NCBI GenBank assembly: GCA_027316765.1
Contig: DAHVFY010000001.1
Span: 1-64,000, forward strand
Direction: 5' to 3'
Length of the DNA: 64,000 nt
DNA from: Parachlamydiales bacterium
GTDB taxonomy: Bacteria > Chlamydiota > Chlamydiia > Chlamydiales > Rhabdochlamydiaceae
Part shown: positions 45,584 to 53,117 of the stretch, one piece after another
How the letters are laid out: each line of letters begins with the position of its first letter
How positions within the stretch are numbered: the stretch's first letter is position 1
Made by a program: the position numbers and the translations under genes
Notes under the pieces: model-generated
The model's database searches: none
Told to the model about the DNA's origin: nothing
The model's input: the letters and a program-made list of their open reading frames with translations, nothing else

Positions 45584-46357
45584 ATGACAATAAAGAAATT
45601 TATTTTAAAAATTTTTCGAGGCACATCAGAGAATCAGTATTGGGAAGAATTTGAACTCGAATTAAAGCCGTATTATAACATCACCTCGGCATTGATGGAT
45701 GTGCAGAAAAATCCCATCAATCGACACCATGAAAAAGTTTGTCCCGTTGCGTGGGAACAAGGGTGCCTTGAGGAAGTGTGTGGCTCATGCACGATGTTGA
45801 TCAACGGCCGTCCCCGTCAGGCGTGTACAGCTTTAATCGATGGTCTGCTTAAAAGTTCTAGTAGTAATACCATTGTTCTTGCACCCATGAGTAAGTTCCC
45901 TCTTGTGAAAGATCTCGTTGTCAACCGAGATCAAATGTTTCAGAACCTGATTAAAGTACATGGTTGGGTAGATGTCGATGAAGCAGCTGATCGAGGTTTT
46001 GGTCCCAAGATCAGTCCTAAAGTACAAGAAGTGATGTATGCTCTTTCGACCTGTATGACGTGTGGTTGTTGTACGGAGGCGTGTCCGCAGGTGAATGCTA
46101 CTTCCAAATTTATAGGACCAGCGCCCATTTCTCAGGTGCGTTTATTCAATAACCACCCAACGGGTAAAATGGCAGCTGAAGAAAGAATTCGTCCCTTGAT
46201 GGAAGAGGGGGGGGTCAGTGATTGCGGCAACGCTCAAAATTGTGTTCAAGTCTGTCCAAAAAACATCCCTCTCACAGAATCAATCGCTGTGATGGGCAGA
46301 GCTGTTGCGAAACAAAGCCTTAAAGACCTTTTTAGCCTTCCGGATATTGCCGACTAG
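45584..46357 (+). CDS. sdhB: Succinate dehydrogenase iron-sulfur subunit SdhB
   Basis: This 257-residue subunit passes electrons from FAD to haem and quinone. Cysteine motifs for three clusters are present: a plant-type [2Fe-2S] site (CPVAWEQGC, EEVCGSC, RQAC), the CMTCGCCTEACP [4Fe-4S] site, and NCVQVCPKNIP completing the [3Fe-4S]/[4Fe-4S] pair. Length is normal. AGGA lies 6 nt before the ATG, 9 bp after the sdhA stop. It is the last gene of the operon; a palindromic hairpin repeat starts 8 bp after its stop. Confidence 0.96.
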   Translation: MTIKKFILKIFRGTSENQYWEEFELELKPYYNITSALMDVQKNPINRHHEKVCPVAWEQGCLEEVCGSCTMLINGRPRQACTALIDGLLKSSSSNTIVLAPMSKFPLVKDLVVNRDQMFQNLIKVHGWVDVDEAADRGFGPKISPKVQEVMYALSTCMTCGCCTEACPQVNATSKFIGPAPISQVRLFNNHPTGKMAAEERIRPLMEEGGVSDCGNAQNCVQVCPKNIPLTESIAVMGRAVAKQSLKDLFSLPDIAD

Positions 46358-46365
46358 ATCATATC

Positions 46366-46405
46366 AGACCTTTTCTAAAACTTACTTAAGTTTTAGAAGA
46401 GATCT
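46366..46405. repeat. 40-bp AGACC hairpin repeat, copy 1
   Basis: An exact 12-bp stem (TTCTAAAACTTA at 46373-46384, complement at 46387-46398) with a 2-nt loop lies just after sdhB. The 40-bp unit matches 57711-57750 at 33 positions and is followed by AATG in both places. It may end transcription of sdhCAB, but no T-run follows. Confidence 0.7.
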
Positions 46406-46430
46406 AATGTCAATTACCCGCTCAATGGAC

Positions 46431-46460
46431 TTGTTTTGAAGATGGTCTTTCGGTTAGAAT
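46431..46460 (+). promoter_or_regulatory. Probable promoter of the 6S-like RNA
   Basis: TTGTTT (46431-46436), 18 nt, and TAGAAT (46455-46460) place a start about 7 nt downstream, near 46467. That is exactly where the RNA's closing stem begins. Confidence 0.5.
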
Positions 46461-46466
46461 GTTGAC

Positions 46467-46634
46467 TTCTCTGTCGGAGAGGATACCCAAGATGCGAATA
46501 GTGCTCATTAACTACAAGCATTTTTTAAGGGACCATGACGCTGAAAGCAGCTTTAAGCACCTTCAGGAAACGGACCCACCTAAACAAACTAGGTTATATG
46601 CGGCAGGCTCTTGGCCCCTTCGACGGACTTTTTT
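46467..46634 (+). ncRNA. ssrS: 6S RNA candidate (SsrS-like)
   Basis: This is a ~168-nt non-coding segment in the 435-bp gap between sdhB and lplA. The ends pair in a long interrupted closing stem: TCTGTCG (46469-46475) with CGACGGA (46621-46627), continuing inward to CCAAGA (46486-46491) with TCTTGG (46609-46614). ACTTTTTT follows at the 3' end. The middle and 3' strand (GGACCCACCTAAAC, then AGGTTATATGCGGCAGGC) resemble the conserved 3' half of proteobacterial 6S RNA (CACCTTGAAC, GGGTTACAGCCTGCGGCGGC in E. coli). 6S RNA mimics an open promoter and sequesters sigma70 polymerase. The short in-frame ORF here (46459-46650) looks incidental. The call rests on structure and partial similarity by eye. 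Confidence 0.6.
46609..46634 (+). terminator. Rho-independent-like 3' end of the 6S-like RNA
   Basis: The 3' strand of the closing stem is GC-rich and runs into a six-T tract (46629-46634). The palindromic mobile element begins four bases later, so the insertion lies at the very end of the RNA gene without disturbing it. Confidence 0.5.
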
Positions 46635-46637
46635 ATA

Positions 46638-46792
46638 CCCCGAATTGTGACCTATTTTCCCTATAGCGCTACACATGTGGAATGAGTTTTGATTTTTTTA
46701 TTGAAGTTAATGGCCTGCCATTAACGAAAGAAAAAAATCAGAAGGCAACCAAATGTGTAGATGCTATAGGGAAAATAGGTCACAATTCGGAG
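46638..46792. mobile_element. Complete MITE-like element, ~155 bp, near-full-length palindrome
   Basis: The left arm (46638-46680, from CCCCGAATTGTGACC) matches the reverse complement of the right arm (46749-46792) with only a few differences. Inner T-rich and A-rich tracts also pair, and the centre (46706-46725) is a 20-bp palindrome GTTAATGGC-CT-GCCATTAAC. TATA flanks both sides. The element has no coding capacity. It sits between the 6S-like RNA and the lplA stop codon (46793-46795), which directly abuts its right end. Confidence 0.85.
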
Positions 46793-47482
46793 TTATACAA
46801 AAGCGCAGCGACTGCAACTCATAAGAGGGATGTCAAGCGAGGCGATCTCAGAAAGCGTATACCGTTTTGCAAGAGTGTTTTTTAAAGCGATAACGAACTC
46901 TTGTTGTGTTTCGAAGTGTTCAGAGAGAGTGCAGAGAAAATCTGTATGTTTTCTACCGGCGCGATAAGTAGGTGTCTTTGGCGGATGGAGAAGATAGTCC
47001 ATGCGATTTGGGTCAAAATGGAAAAGGAAAGAGGTGTGGTGAAGCCATCTGTATTTTTTAATATATTGTGCATTACCGCCACATTTACGCTCTCCAATCA
47101 CGTAATCATTTTCTTTTAGCGCAAATTCAGAGAGTCCAAAAGTATCTTTATAGATTTCTTCCGTCCATCGCATAATAGGTTCTGGATAGCTGGGGAAGTT
47201 GTGGCTTGTTTTTGTAAAGATAAACGTGATAAAAAGAGTGTTTTCATCAACGACGACAGTGCCGCCACCACTAAAACGCTTGATCACCGGAATAGGATTT
47301 GCGCTTAAGTGTGCTTGATGAATAAGTTGTTCAGGCTTTCCTGAAATTCCCATGACAATCGCCGGATGTGTTCCTTCGTTGATGATACAGAAATCTCGAT
47401 TGTCAGAGCATAAAAGAGTCTCTTCTATTTGCAACTGCTCAAATATAGGGCAGCGTTTCAAATGTAGAAGATGAAGAGTCAT
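46793..47482 (-). CDS. lplA: Lipoate-protein ligase A family protein
   Basis: This 229-residue protein has the biotin/lipoate transferase fold. [19 protein letters not shown] (near 68-86) is the conserved RRxSGGGxV lipoyl-AMP-binding block. [11 protein letters not shown] contains the expected catalytic Lys. It attaches lipoate to E2 and H proteins such as pyruvate dehydrogenase. The protein is shorter than E. coli LplA, as expected for the single-domain versions seen in chlamydiae. The ATG overlaps the mnmG stop (ATGA), matching the gidA-lplA order in Chlamydia. The stop codon abuts the palindromic element. Confidence 0.88.
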   Translation of the reverse strand: MTLHLLHLKRCPIFEQLQIEETLLCSDNRDFCIINEGTHPAIVMGISGKPEQLIHQAHLSANPIPVIKRFSGGGTVVVDENTLFITFIFTKTSHNFPSYPEPIMRWTEEIYKDTFGLSEFALKENDYVIGERKCGGNAQYIKKYRWLHHTSFLFHFDPNRMDYLLHPPKTPTYRAGRKHTDFLCTLSEHFETQQEFVIALKNTLAKRYTLSEIASLDIPLMSCSRCAFV

Positions 47483-49296
47483 CTGAGAGCTACCATGAGT
47501 ACAGAGATATCAGCAGGTGTTACACCTGAAATGCGTGCTGCTTGAGCAACTGTAAGAGGACGAATTCGGTGAAGTTTTTCTCGAGATTCATTACTTAACC
47601 CTTTTACGGAAAGAAAGTTGAAGTCCTTGGAAATTTTGATGCACTCGAGATTTTCTTGTTTGGCAATCTCTTTGCGCTGTCTTTCGATGTAGCCTGCATA
47701 TTTAAGATAGAGTTCAATTTGGATATTAATTTCAGATCCATGGTGAACAACATGCTCAGGATAATTTTCAAGAAGCCTTGCGTAAGTGTATTCGGGACGA
47801 CAGAGAAGTTGAGCAAGAGAGTGAGATTTTCCATCGACCTGTTTAAATGTTTTATTTAGAAAATCAATCTGTTCTTCCATCTTCTTTTGTTTATCTAAAG
47901 TTTTCTGATACCGCTTTTCATCAATCAATCCAAGTGCATAAGCATAAGGACGCAGACGTAGATCCGCATTGTCTTGTCGAAGAAGAAGGCGGTATTCTGC
48001 CCTACTTGTAAACATCCTATAAGGTTCTTCCAACTCTTTTGCGATGAGTTCATCAATCATCACACCAATGTAGGCTTCACTTCTTTTTAGGATAAAAGGG
48101 TCTTTTCCAAGGATTTTGCATGCAGCGTTAATTCCAGCGATAAGGCCCTGTCCTGCTGCCTCCTCATATCCCGTCGTGCCGTTAATTTGCCCGGCAAAGA
48201 AAAGAGCTTCAATGTTTTTAGTCTCAAGCGTTGGATAGAGCTGTCCGCTTTTAACATAGTCATATTCGATTGCATAGGCAGGGCGCATGATCTCTGCGTT
48301 TTCCAATCCTTCAATTGTATGCAGCATTTTTAGTTGAACATCAAAAGGTAAGGATGAAGAGATCCCATTGACATAGAGCTCATCTGTATCAAGCCCTTCG
48401 GGTTCAAGAAAAATTTGATGTCTTTCCTTGTCAGCAAAACGAACGATTTTATCTTCAATAGAGGGGCAATATCTGGGTCCTATACTTTTGATTTTTCCTG
48501 AATACATAGGGGAACGATGAAGATTCTCAAGAACCGCTTCTTTTGTCTTCCCATTTGTGTATGTGATGTAACAGGGAACCTGAGGCATGAGGGGTCCTTC
48601 AGGCTCATCATAAGAAAAGCGAACACCCTCTTCACCGGGCTGCTCTTCTAATTTGGAAAAATCGACGCTCCGCTTATGAATGCGGGGAGGGGTGCCTGTT
48701 TTTAGACGCCCTAGAACGAAGCCGAGCTCTTCAAGATGAGCGGAAAGCCCAACAGAGGGTTTGTCGCCAGCTCGACCTCCCGCATATTGAACCTCACCAA
48801 TGTGGACAAGGCCACGCATGAACGTTCCAGAAGATAAAATGACAGTGTTTCCAGTATAGGCAATCCCTTCGAGCGTTGCAACGCCGACGACTTTTCCTTC
48901 CTCAACCAGGAGTGATTCTGTTGTGCCTTGCTTGATGAATAGATGGGGAACTCGCTCCAGACGGCGTTTCATCGCAGTTTGGTAGGCAAATTTATCTGCT
49001 TGAGCGCGTGGAGACCAGACGGCTGGACCCTTAGAGGCATTTAGCATGCGGAACTGAATCGCCGTTTCATCGGTGACCTTTCCCATGATACCGCCAAGAG
49101 CATCGATTTCTCGCACAATATGCCCCTTTGCCGTTCCCCCTACTGCCGGGTTGCAGCTCATTTTGGCGATCGTGTCAAGATTCATTGTTAGTAAAAGAGT
49201 TTTTACACCCATTGTAGCAGAAGCATGAGCGGCTTCGCAGCCAGCATGCCCTGCCCCAACAACGATGACATCAAATTTTTCTGGATATCTCCACAT
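47479..49296 (-). CDS. mnmG: tRNA uridine-5-carboxymethylaminomethyl modification enzyme MnmG (GidA)
   Basis: This 605-residue FAD protein has [19 protein letters not shown] (from residue 12) as the dinucleotide-binding site. [22 protein letters not shown] and [10 protein letters not shown] are diagnostic MnmG motifs, and the helical C-terminal domain that contacts MnmE is present. With MnmE it makes the cmnm5 group at wobble U34 of several tRNAs. It is flanked by a 29-codon COX24-like gene upstream (15-bp gap) and lplA downstream (4-bp overlap). No clear ribosome-binding site is seen, suggesting coupling to upstream translation. Confidence 0.95.
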   Translation of the reverse strand: MWRYPEKFDVIVVGAGHAGCEAAHASATMGVKTLLLTMNLDTIAKMSCNPAVGGTAKGHIVREIDALGGIMGKVTDETAIQFRMLNASKGPAVWSPRAQADKFAYQTAMKRRLERVPHLFIKQGTTESLLVEEGKVVGVATLEGIAYTGNTVILSSGTFMRGLVHIGEVQYAGGRAGDKPSVGLSAHLEELGFVLGRLKTGTPPRIHKRSVDFSKLEEQPGEEGVRFSYDEPEGPLMPQVPCYITYTNGKTKEAVLENLHRSPMYSGKIKSIGPRYCPSIEDKIVRFADKERHQIFLEPEGLDTDELYVNGISSSLPFDVQLKMLHTIEGLENAEIMRPAYAIEYDYVKSGQLYPTLETKNIEALFFAGQINGTTGYEEAAGQGLIAGINAACKILGKDPFILKRSEAYIGVMIDELIAKELEEPYRMFTSRAEYRLLLRQDNADLRLRPYAYALGLIDEKRYQKTLDKQKKMEEQIDFLNKTFKQVDGKSHSLAQLLCRPEYTYARLLENYPEHVVHHGSEINIQIELYLKYAGYIERQRKEIAKQENLECIKISKDFNFLSVKGLSNESREKLHRIRPLTVAQAARISGVTPADISVLMVALR

Positions 49297-49311
49297 TTTT
49301 AGATGTATAGA

Positions 49312-49401
49312 CTATTTTTTCTTGTGTCTATCGCGACGGCTGCGTTTTTTTCTTTTATGCTTAGCAATTTTATATTTTCGTTTCTTTTTAACAGATGACA
49401 T
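49312..49401 (-). CDS. 29-residue basic protein, COX24/AURKAIP1 (mS38-like) family
   Basis: This tiny gene encodes MSSVKKKRKYKIAKHKRKK plus ten further residues ending RDRHKKK. The pattern KKRKxKIxKHKxKKRxRRxRHK matches the C-terminal domain of mitochondrial mS38 (AURKAIP1/COX24) and the short free-standing bacterial homologues found in Bacteroidetes and Chlamydiae, which are probably small ribosomal proteins. GAGG lies about 7 nt before the ATG. It sits between dnaB (74 bp) and mnmG (15 bp) on the same strand, so it is probably co-transcribed with them. It is too short for most gene finders. Confidence 0.85.
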   Translation of the reverse strand: MSSVKKKRKYKIAKHKRKKRSRRDRHKKK

Positions 49402-49475
49402 CTCGTACCTCAAAAAAATTGAAACCCATTCTAACCTCTTCAGTCAAAAAAGCAAAGTCAAAAAAAACTTACATC

Positions 49476-50912
49476 TTATTTAAAAGCTGCGAAGGGATCC
49501 GTGCTGTTTTCCTGTTGTGTCTGAAGAGACATAGAGGAATAATTGGCAAACTGAGAGATCTCTTTCCGATAAGTAAGTCTGATATCGCCAACAGCCCCAT
49601 GTCTGTTTTTTGCCACAATCAGCTCTGCAAGTCCTGGTTTATCTTGTGGATCATAATAGTCTCGTCTAAATAGCAATAAAACAACATCAGAATCTTGCTC
49701 TAAGCTTCCACTTTCTCTAAGATCGCTCATCATGGGACGGTGTCCTTGCCGCTCTTCCACTTTCCTGGAAAGTTGAGAGAGGCAAAGAATAGGAAGATTG
49801 AGTTCGCGCGCTAGATTTTTGAGCATTCGGGAAATTTCAGAAATTTCATTCTGTCTGTTTTCCATATTGCGCGCATATCCTGATCCTGAAATGAGCTGGA
49901 GGTAGTCGATGACAAGAAACTGGATGCCGTAAGATTCTTTCATGCGGCGCGCTCTAGCCCTTAAATCCGTGATTTTAAGTCCTGGTTGGTCATCGATCAC
50001 CATGGTGTGTTGCTGCATGCCGTTGACGCTGGATACGATACGTTGAAATTCGACTCCACCAAGCGAGCCGTTGCGGATTTTGTCTGATTCTACCTCAGCT
50101 TGTGAACAAACGATTCTGTGTAAAAGTTGTTCTGCTGTCATTTCAAGAGAAAAGATGCCAACTGGAAGGCCGTTTTTAAAGCAGATATTTTCTGCTAGGT
50201 TAAGAGCAAGTGCTGTCTTTCCCATTGCAGGTCTTGCTGCCAAAATCATTAAGTTGGAGGGCGCTAAACCGTTTAGCATTTTATCGATATCGACAAAATG
50301 GGTGGGAATTCCTGTAATGCCGAGGTCTTCAGGTCCTCGTAGTTGAAATTTCTCTTGTCGCTCCTGTAATGCACGTAAATAAGGGGTGCGAGATTCAGCT
50401 TTTAAGCCTGAGAGTATATCCTTGATATGAACTCCGGCACCAGGATTTGCAGTTTGACTGATACTGTAAAATTTTTGCTGCGCTTCATCGAGTGTAAGAT
50501 GGACATCCTCTGGATCTTCTAGGGCAATTTTTTCAATTTCTTGTGCGGCTAAGATCATGCGTCGCAGAATAGATTTAGATTTAACAAGATCGCTATATTC
50601 TTCAATATATGCAGATGTACCCGCGTATTGAGCAAGTGCTGTGATGTAGGCAATGCCACCTACTGCGTTGAGCTTATTTTGTCTTTTTAATTCTTCACAT
50701 ACCAGGTGCACATCTGCAGGTTTGTCTCCGATGTAAGCGTCCTTAAGCGTTTGGAAAATGATTTTATGTTCAGTATAGTAGAAATCAGATTCGTCTAAAG
50801 CATCCGCGGCAATGTTTAGGCTATTAACATGAGTGAGCATACAACCTAAAACCATCATTTCTGATTCTTTGGAGTTAGGGGGAATTTTTACTTTTGCACT
50901 GCTTTGTGTCAT
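49476..50912 (-). CDS. dnaB: Replicative DNA helicase DnaB
   Basis: This 478-residue protein has an N-terminal helical domain (about 10-110: PPNSKESEMMVLGCML) and a RecA-like C-terminal motor with Walker A ARPAMGKTALALNL (near 225), Walker B FLVIDYLQL (near 325), the LSQLSRKVEERQGHRPMMSDLRESGSLEQDSD block and the arginine-finger region. It unwinds DNA 5'-3' at the replication fork. Length and motifs are canonical and there is no intein. tRNA-Ser lies 59 bp upstream on the same strand. The dnaB-mnmG-lplA order is as in Chlamydia. Confidence 0.96.
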   Translation of the reverse strand: MTQSSAKVKIPPNSKESEMMVLGCMLTHVNSLNIAADALDESDFYYTEHKIIFQTLKDAYIGDKPADVHLVCEELKRQNKLNAVGGIAYITALAQYAGTSAYIEEYSDLVKSKSILRRMILAAQEIEKIALEDPEDVHLTLDEAQQKFYSISQTANPGAGVHIKDILSGLKAESRTPYLRALQERQEKFQLRGPEDLGITGIPTHFVDIDKMLNGLAPSNLMILAARPAMGKTALALNLAENICFKNGLPVGIFSLEMTAEQLLHRIVCSQAEVESDKIRNGSLGGVEFQRIVSSVNGMQQHTMVIDDQPGLKITDLRARARRMKESYGIQFLVIDYLQLISGSGYARNMENRQNEISEISRMLKNLARELNLPILCLSQLSRKVEERQGHRPMMSDLRESGSLEQDSDVVLLLFRRDYYDPQDKPGLAELIVAKNRHGAVGDIRLTYRKEISQFANYSSMSLQTQQENSTDPFAAFK

Positions 50913-50971
50913 AAAATTATTTTAACTCCTTGAGATAAAAAAACCTTGAACCAAAGATCCAAGGCTTAACT

Positions 50972-51061
50972 TCGGAAAGAGAGGGATTTGAACCCTCGGT
51001 ACCCTTTGAGGGGTACGCGTCCTTAGCAGGGACGTGCCTTCGGCCACTCAGCCATCTTTCC
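50972..51061 (-). tRNA. tRNA-Ser (anticodon GCT)
   Basis: On the minus strand this is a 90-nt type-II tRNA. The acceptor stem is GGAAAGA/TCTTTCC with discriminator G. The D-arm is TGGCTGAGTGGCCGAAGGCA. The anticodon loop CTGCTAA sits on a TCC/GGA stem extended to 5 bp (CGTCC/GGACG). A long variable arm (CGTACCCCTCAAAGGGTAC) and the T-loop GGTTCAAATCC follow. Anticodon GCT reads AGC and AGU serine codons. CCA is not encoded. Confidence 0.96.
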
Positions 51062-51146
51062 GCAACCATTGCTATACGCGACATCGCATAATAGACTTAC
51101 GGATCTTAGCTTCTTTCATCATTTCTTTCAATAAAAAGGAGAGCTA

Positions 51147-51965
51147 TTAATGGATTTTTTTGCCATTAAGCGCATTCCATAAAGTGGTGTGGATCGAGCC
51201 ATCAGGGTTTTGGACAACAATGGAATGTACTGGTAAATAAACATCCAGAGTCTTACGGATCACGAACTCATTGCCAAAGGCGGAAGAGGAGATTTTTTCG
51301 ATTTGTCTTAAAGAAAAATTGTGAGGCATACGAGTTGCTTGCTTAAATGATTTTGTAACAAGAGGCTCGTGAATGTGCGTGATCGGTTCTGTTTGTAATT
51401 TCGGATTTTGTAGGTGTAATCGGTAGCGAGTCCCTGTTTGGATGATAAGTTTTTTGCGCCTGCAGCTTTCTATCCAAGCATCAAGAGTTTTGCCATCGAT
51501 GTGTAGCGTCTTTAAAAGAAAGTCTCGAGTTGTCGAGCCGCCCTCTTTTGCAAGAACATTCAATACTTTAAATTCATGATTTTGCGCAGATGCATGAATA
51601 CAATCGCTAAATCCATGTGTCATTTCCCAGTTTTTTGTATCAATTACCATCTCACCGTCTGTGAGATCCCAAAGCATCATTCCTTCTTGCGTCTTATTTT
51701 CTTTGAGAGCGTATTTCACTTCTAAAAGTAGATAAGGATAGAATTTCAGCGAAGGTTCGAGATATTTATACCTGCTATCTTTGAGTAACTCTTTTCTGTG
51801 AGAATCCATGATTTGATTGGCTGTATAGCGTATTTCGAGTGTATGAAAAGATCCGTAAGAAATGAGTTCTTCTGCTTTTTCTTTTAGTTCAGGATGAGAT
51901 TCTGCAAGCCAAAATAGGCCGTAAGCCCCTCCAGCAAGTGTTAGTAATGTGATAAGAAACCGCAT
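51147..51965 (-). CDS. Unknown membrane-anchored protein
   Basis: This 272-residue protein has an N-terminal hydrophobic segment (about 1-20: MRFLITLLTLAGGAYGLFWL) that is either an uncleaved anchor or a signal peptide. The middle contains a stretch resembling a winged-helix fold (KVLNVLAKEGGSTTRDFLLKTLHI and LDAWIESCRRKKLIIQTGTRYRLHL, about 135-185), which may be coincidental for an envelope protein. No catalytic motif is seen. It diverges from speD with a 73-bp gap. It is probably a chlamydia-conserved hypothetical; I do not recognise it. Confidence 0.65.
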   Translation of the reverse strand: MRFLITLLTLAGGAYGLFWLAESHPELKEKAEELISYGSFHTLEIRYTANQIMDSHRKELLKDSRYKYLEPSLKFYPYLLLEVKYALKENKTQEGMMLWDLTDGEMVIDTKNWEMTHGFSDCIHASAQNHEFKVLNVLAKEGGSTTRDFLLKTLHIDGKTLDAWIESCRRKKLIIQTGTRYRLHLQNPKLQTEPITHIHEPLVTKSFKQATRMPHNFSLRQIEKISSSAFGNEFVIRKTLDVYLPVHSIVVQNPDGSIHTTLWNALNGKKIH

Positions 51966-52038
51966 AAACTCAAAATGGTTTTGATAAAATTTCTGATTTC
52001 ATGTTACCCTTTTTTAAGTTTTGAGGAAAGGTTAGCCT

Positions 52039-52473
52039 ATGACAATTTCAAAAAGAGTATTTCTTTTCTTTGTTTTTTTTATCATCAACACTCTTGTTGC
52101 AAATGAAACACATGAATTTAGTGGAAAACATTTTCTCGCAAGTTATTTAGAATGTAGTCATGAAGCTTTAGCGGATTTGGAGCAGCTTAAAGAAGTCATG
52201 ATACAAGCTGTACTCTCCTCAGGTGCAAATTTACTCGATTCTTGTGAATTTGTGTTTCCTCCAGATGGACTGACGCTTGTCATGCTCCTTTCCGAGAGTC
52301 ATGCAAGCATTCATACCTATCCTGAGTATAACGCGTGCTTTGTAGATCTCTTTACATGTGGGGATCATTGCACTCCTGAAGGATTTGATGCCGTTTTGCG
52401 CGCTTATTTAAAGCCTCAGAGCGTAGAAAAAAAACTTCTGCTACGCGGACATGATTTGCAGGAGATTTATTGA
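52039..52473 (+). CDS. speD: S-adenosylmethionine decarboxylase-family protein with N-terminal signal-like extension
   Basis: This 144-residue protein belongs to the small prokaryotic (class 1B) pyruvoyl family. The self-cleavage site is LLSESHASIHTYPEY: cleavage before Ser87 would make the pyruvoyl group. His92 and Cys107 in VDLFTCGDHC stand at +5 and +20, exactly as Ser63/His68/Cys83 in the Thermotoga enzyme. Unusually, about 24 residues precede the usual start (near SGKHFLASYLEC), forming a hydrophobic signal-like segment, and GAGGAAAGG precedes that ATG. Some SpeD homologues decarboxylate arginine or ornithine instead, so the substrate is not certain. No speE is nearby. The stop overlaps the next gene's start. 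Confidence 0.85.
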   Translation: MTISKRVFLFFVFFIINTLVANETHEFSGKHFLASYLECSHEALADLEQLKEVMIQAVLSSGANLLDSCEFVFPPDGLTLVMLLSESHASIHTYPEYNACFVDLFTCGDHCTPEGFDAVLRAYLKPQSVEKKLLLRGHDLQEIY

Positions 52474-53117
52474 TGCTGTTCAATGACCGGAAAGATGCGG
52501 GTAGAAAACTTGCTCTTCGCTTAACGGTCTATAAGCAGGTTCCAGACGTTATTGTAGTAGGCGTGGCACGCGGAGGCGTGATTGTTGCTGCAGAAGTAGC
52601 CGACTTTTTAAACCTTCCCCTTGATGTGATCGTGATTCGTAAAATTGGAGCACCCAATAACGAAGAACTAGCTCTTGGAGCTATTGGTGAAAATGGAGAG
52701 GGCGTTTTTAATGATCATCTTATCGAGTTGTTCGGGGTTGGTCGCGAATATTTAAAAAAAGAAATCGAAAAAGAAAAATCTCTTGCTAAAGAGCGATTGC
52801 AACTGTATCGACAAAATTGCTCTGCTTGTGATGTGCAAAATAAAACGATCATTTTAATTGATGATGGAATTGCAACAGGGGCTAGCATCCGCGCAGCAGT
52901 ACATTCTTTGCGTGCAGTCGGTGTGAAAAAGATCATTCTTGCAGTGCCAGTTGCAGCAGCAGATGCTCTCAATCTTTTACGTAAAGAAGTAGATGAGATT
53001 GTCTGCCTTTCTATTCCTGCATTTTTTGAAGCAGTTGGCGCCTTTTATCAAGTGTTTAAACAGACAAGCGATGAGGAAATTATGCATCTTTTATCGCATC
53101 AAAAGCACATGCAGTAA
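52473..53117 (+). CDS. Phosphoribosyltransferase-fold protein
   Basis: This 214-residue protein starts at ATG 52473, which shares one base with the speD stop (TGATG) and has GGAG about 10 nt upstream. IILIDDGIATGASIRAAV (near 126-143) is the PRPP-binding loop of type-I phosphoribosyltransferases, and PDVIVVGVARGGVIVAAEVADFL near the start fits the first fold strand. The family is often annotated as a predicted phosphoribosyltransferase of unknown base specificity. It is coupled to speD, although no shared pathway is evident. Its 3' end overlaps the convergent gene by 38 bp. Confidence 0.85.
   Translation: MLFNDRKDAGRKLALRLTVYKQVPDVIVVGVARGGVIVAAEVADFLNLPLDVIVIRKIGAPNNEELALGAIGENGEGVFNDHLIELFGVGREYLKKEIEKEKSLAKERLQLYRQNCSACDVQNKTIILIDDGIATGASIRAAVHSLRAVGVKKIILAVPVAAADALNLLRKEVDEIVCLSIPAFFEAVGAFYQVFKQTSDEEIMHLLSHQKHMQ

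Noticed and set aside
46459-46650. 63-codon open frame between sdhB and lplA
   Set aside because: It coincides with a structured, promoter-preceded ncRNA candidate, has no ribosome-binding site, and runs into the palindromic element; the composition is not protein-like.
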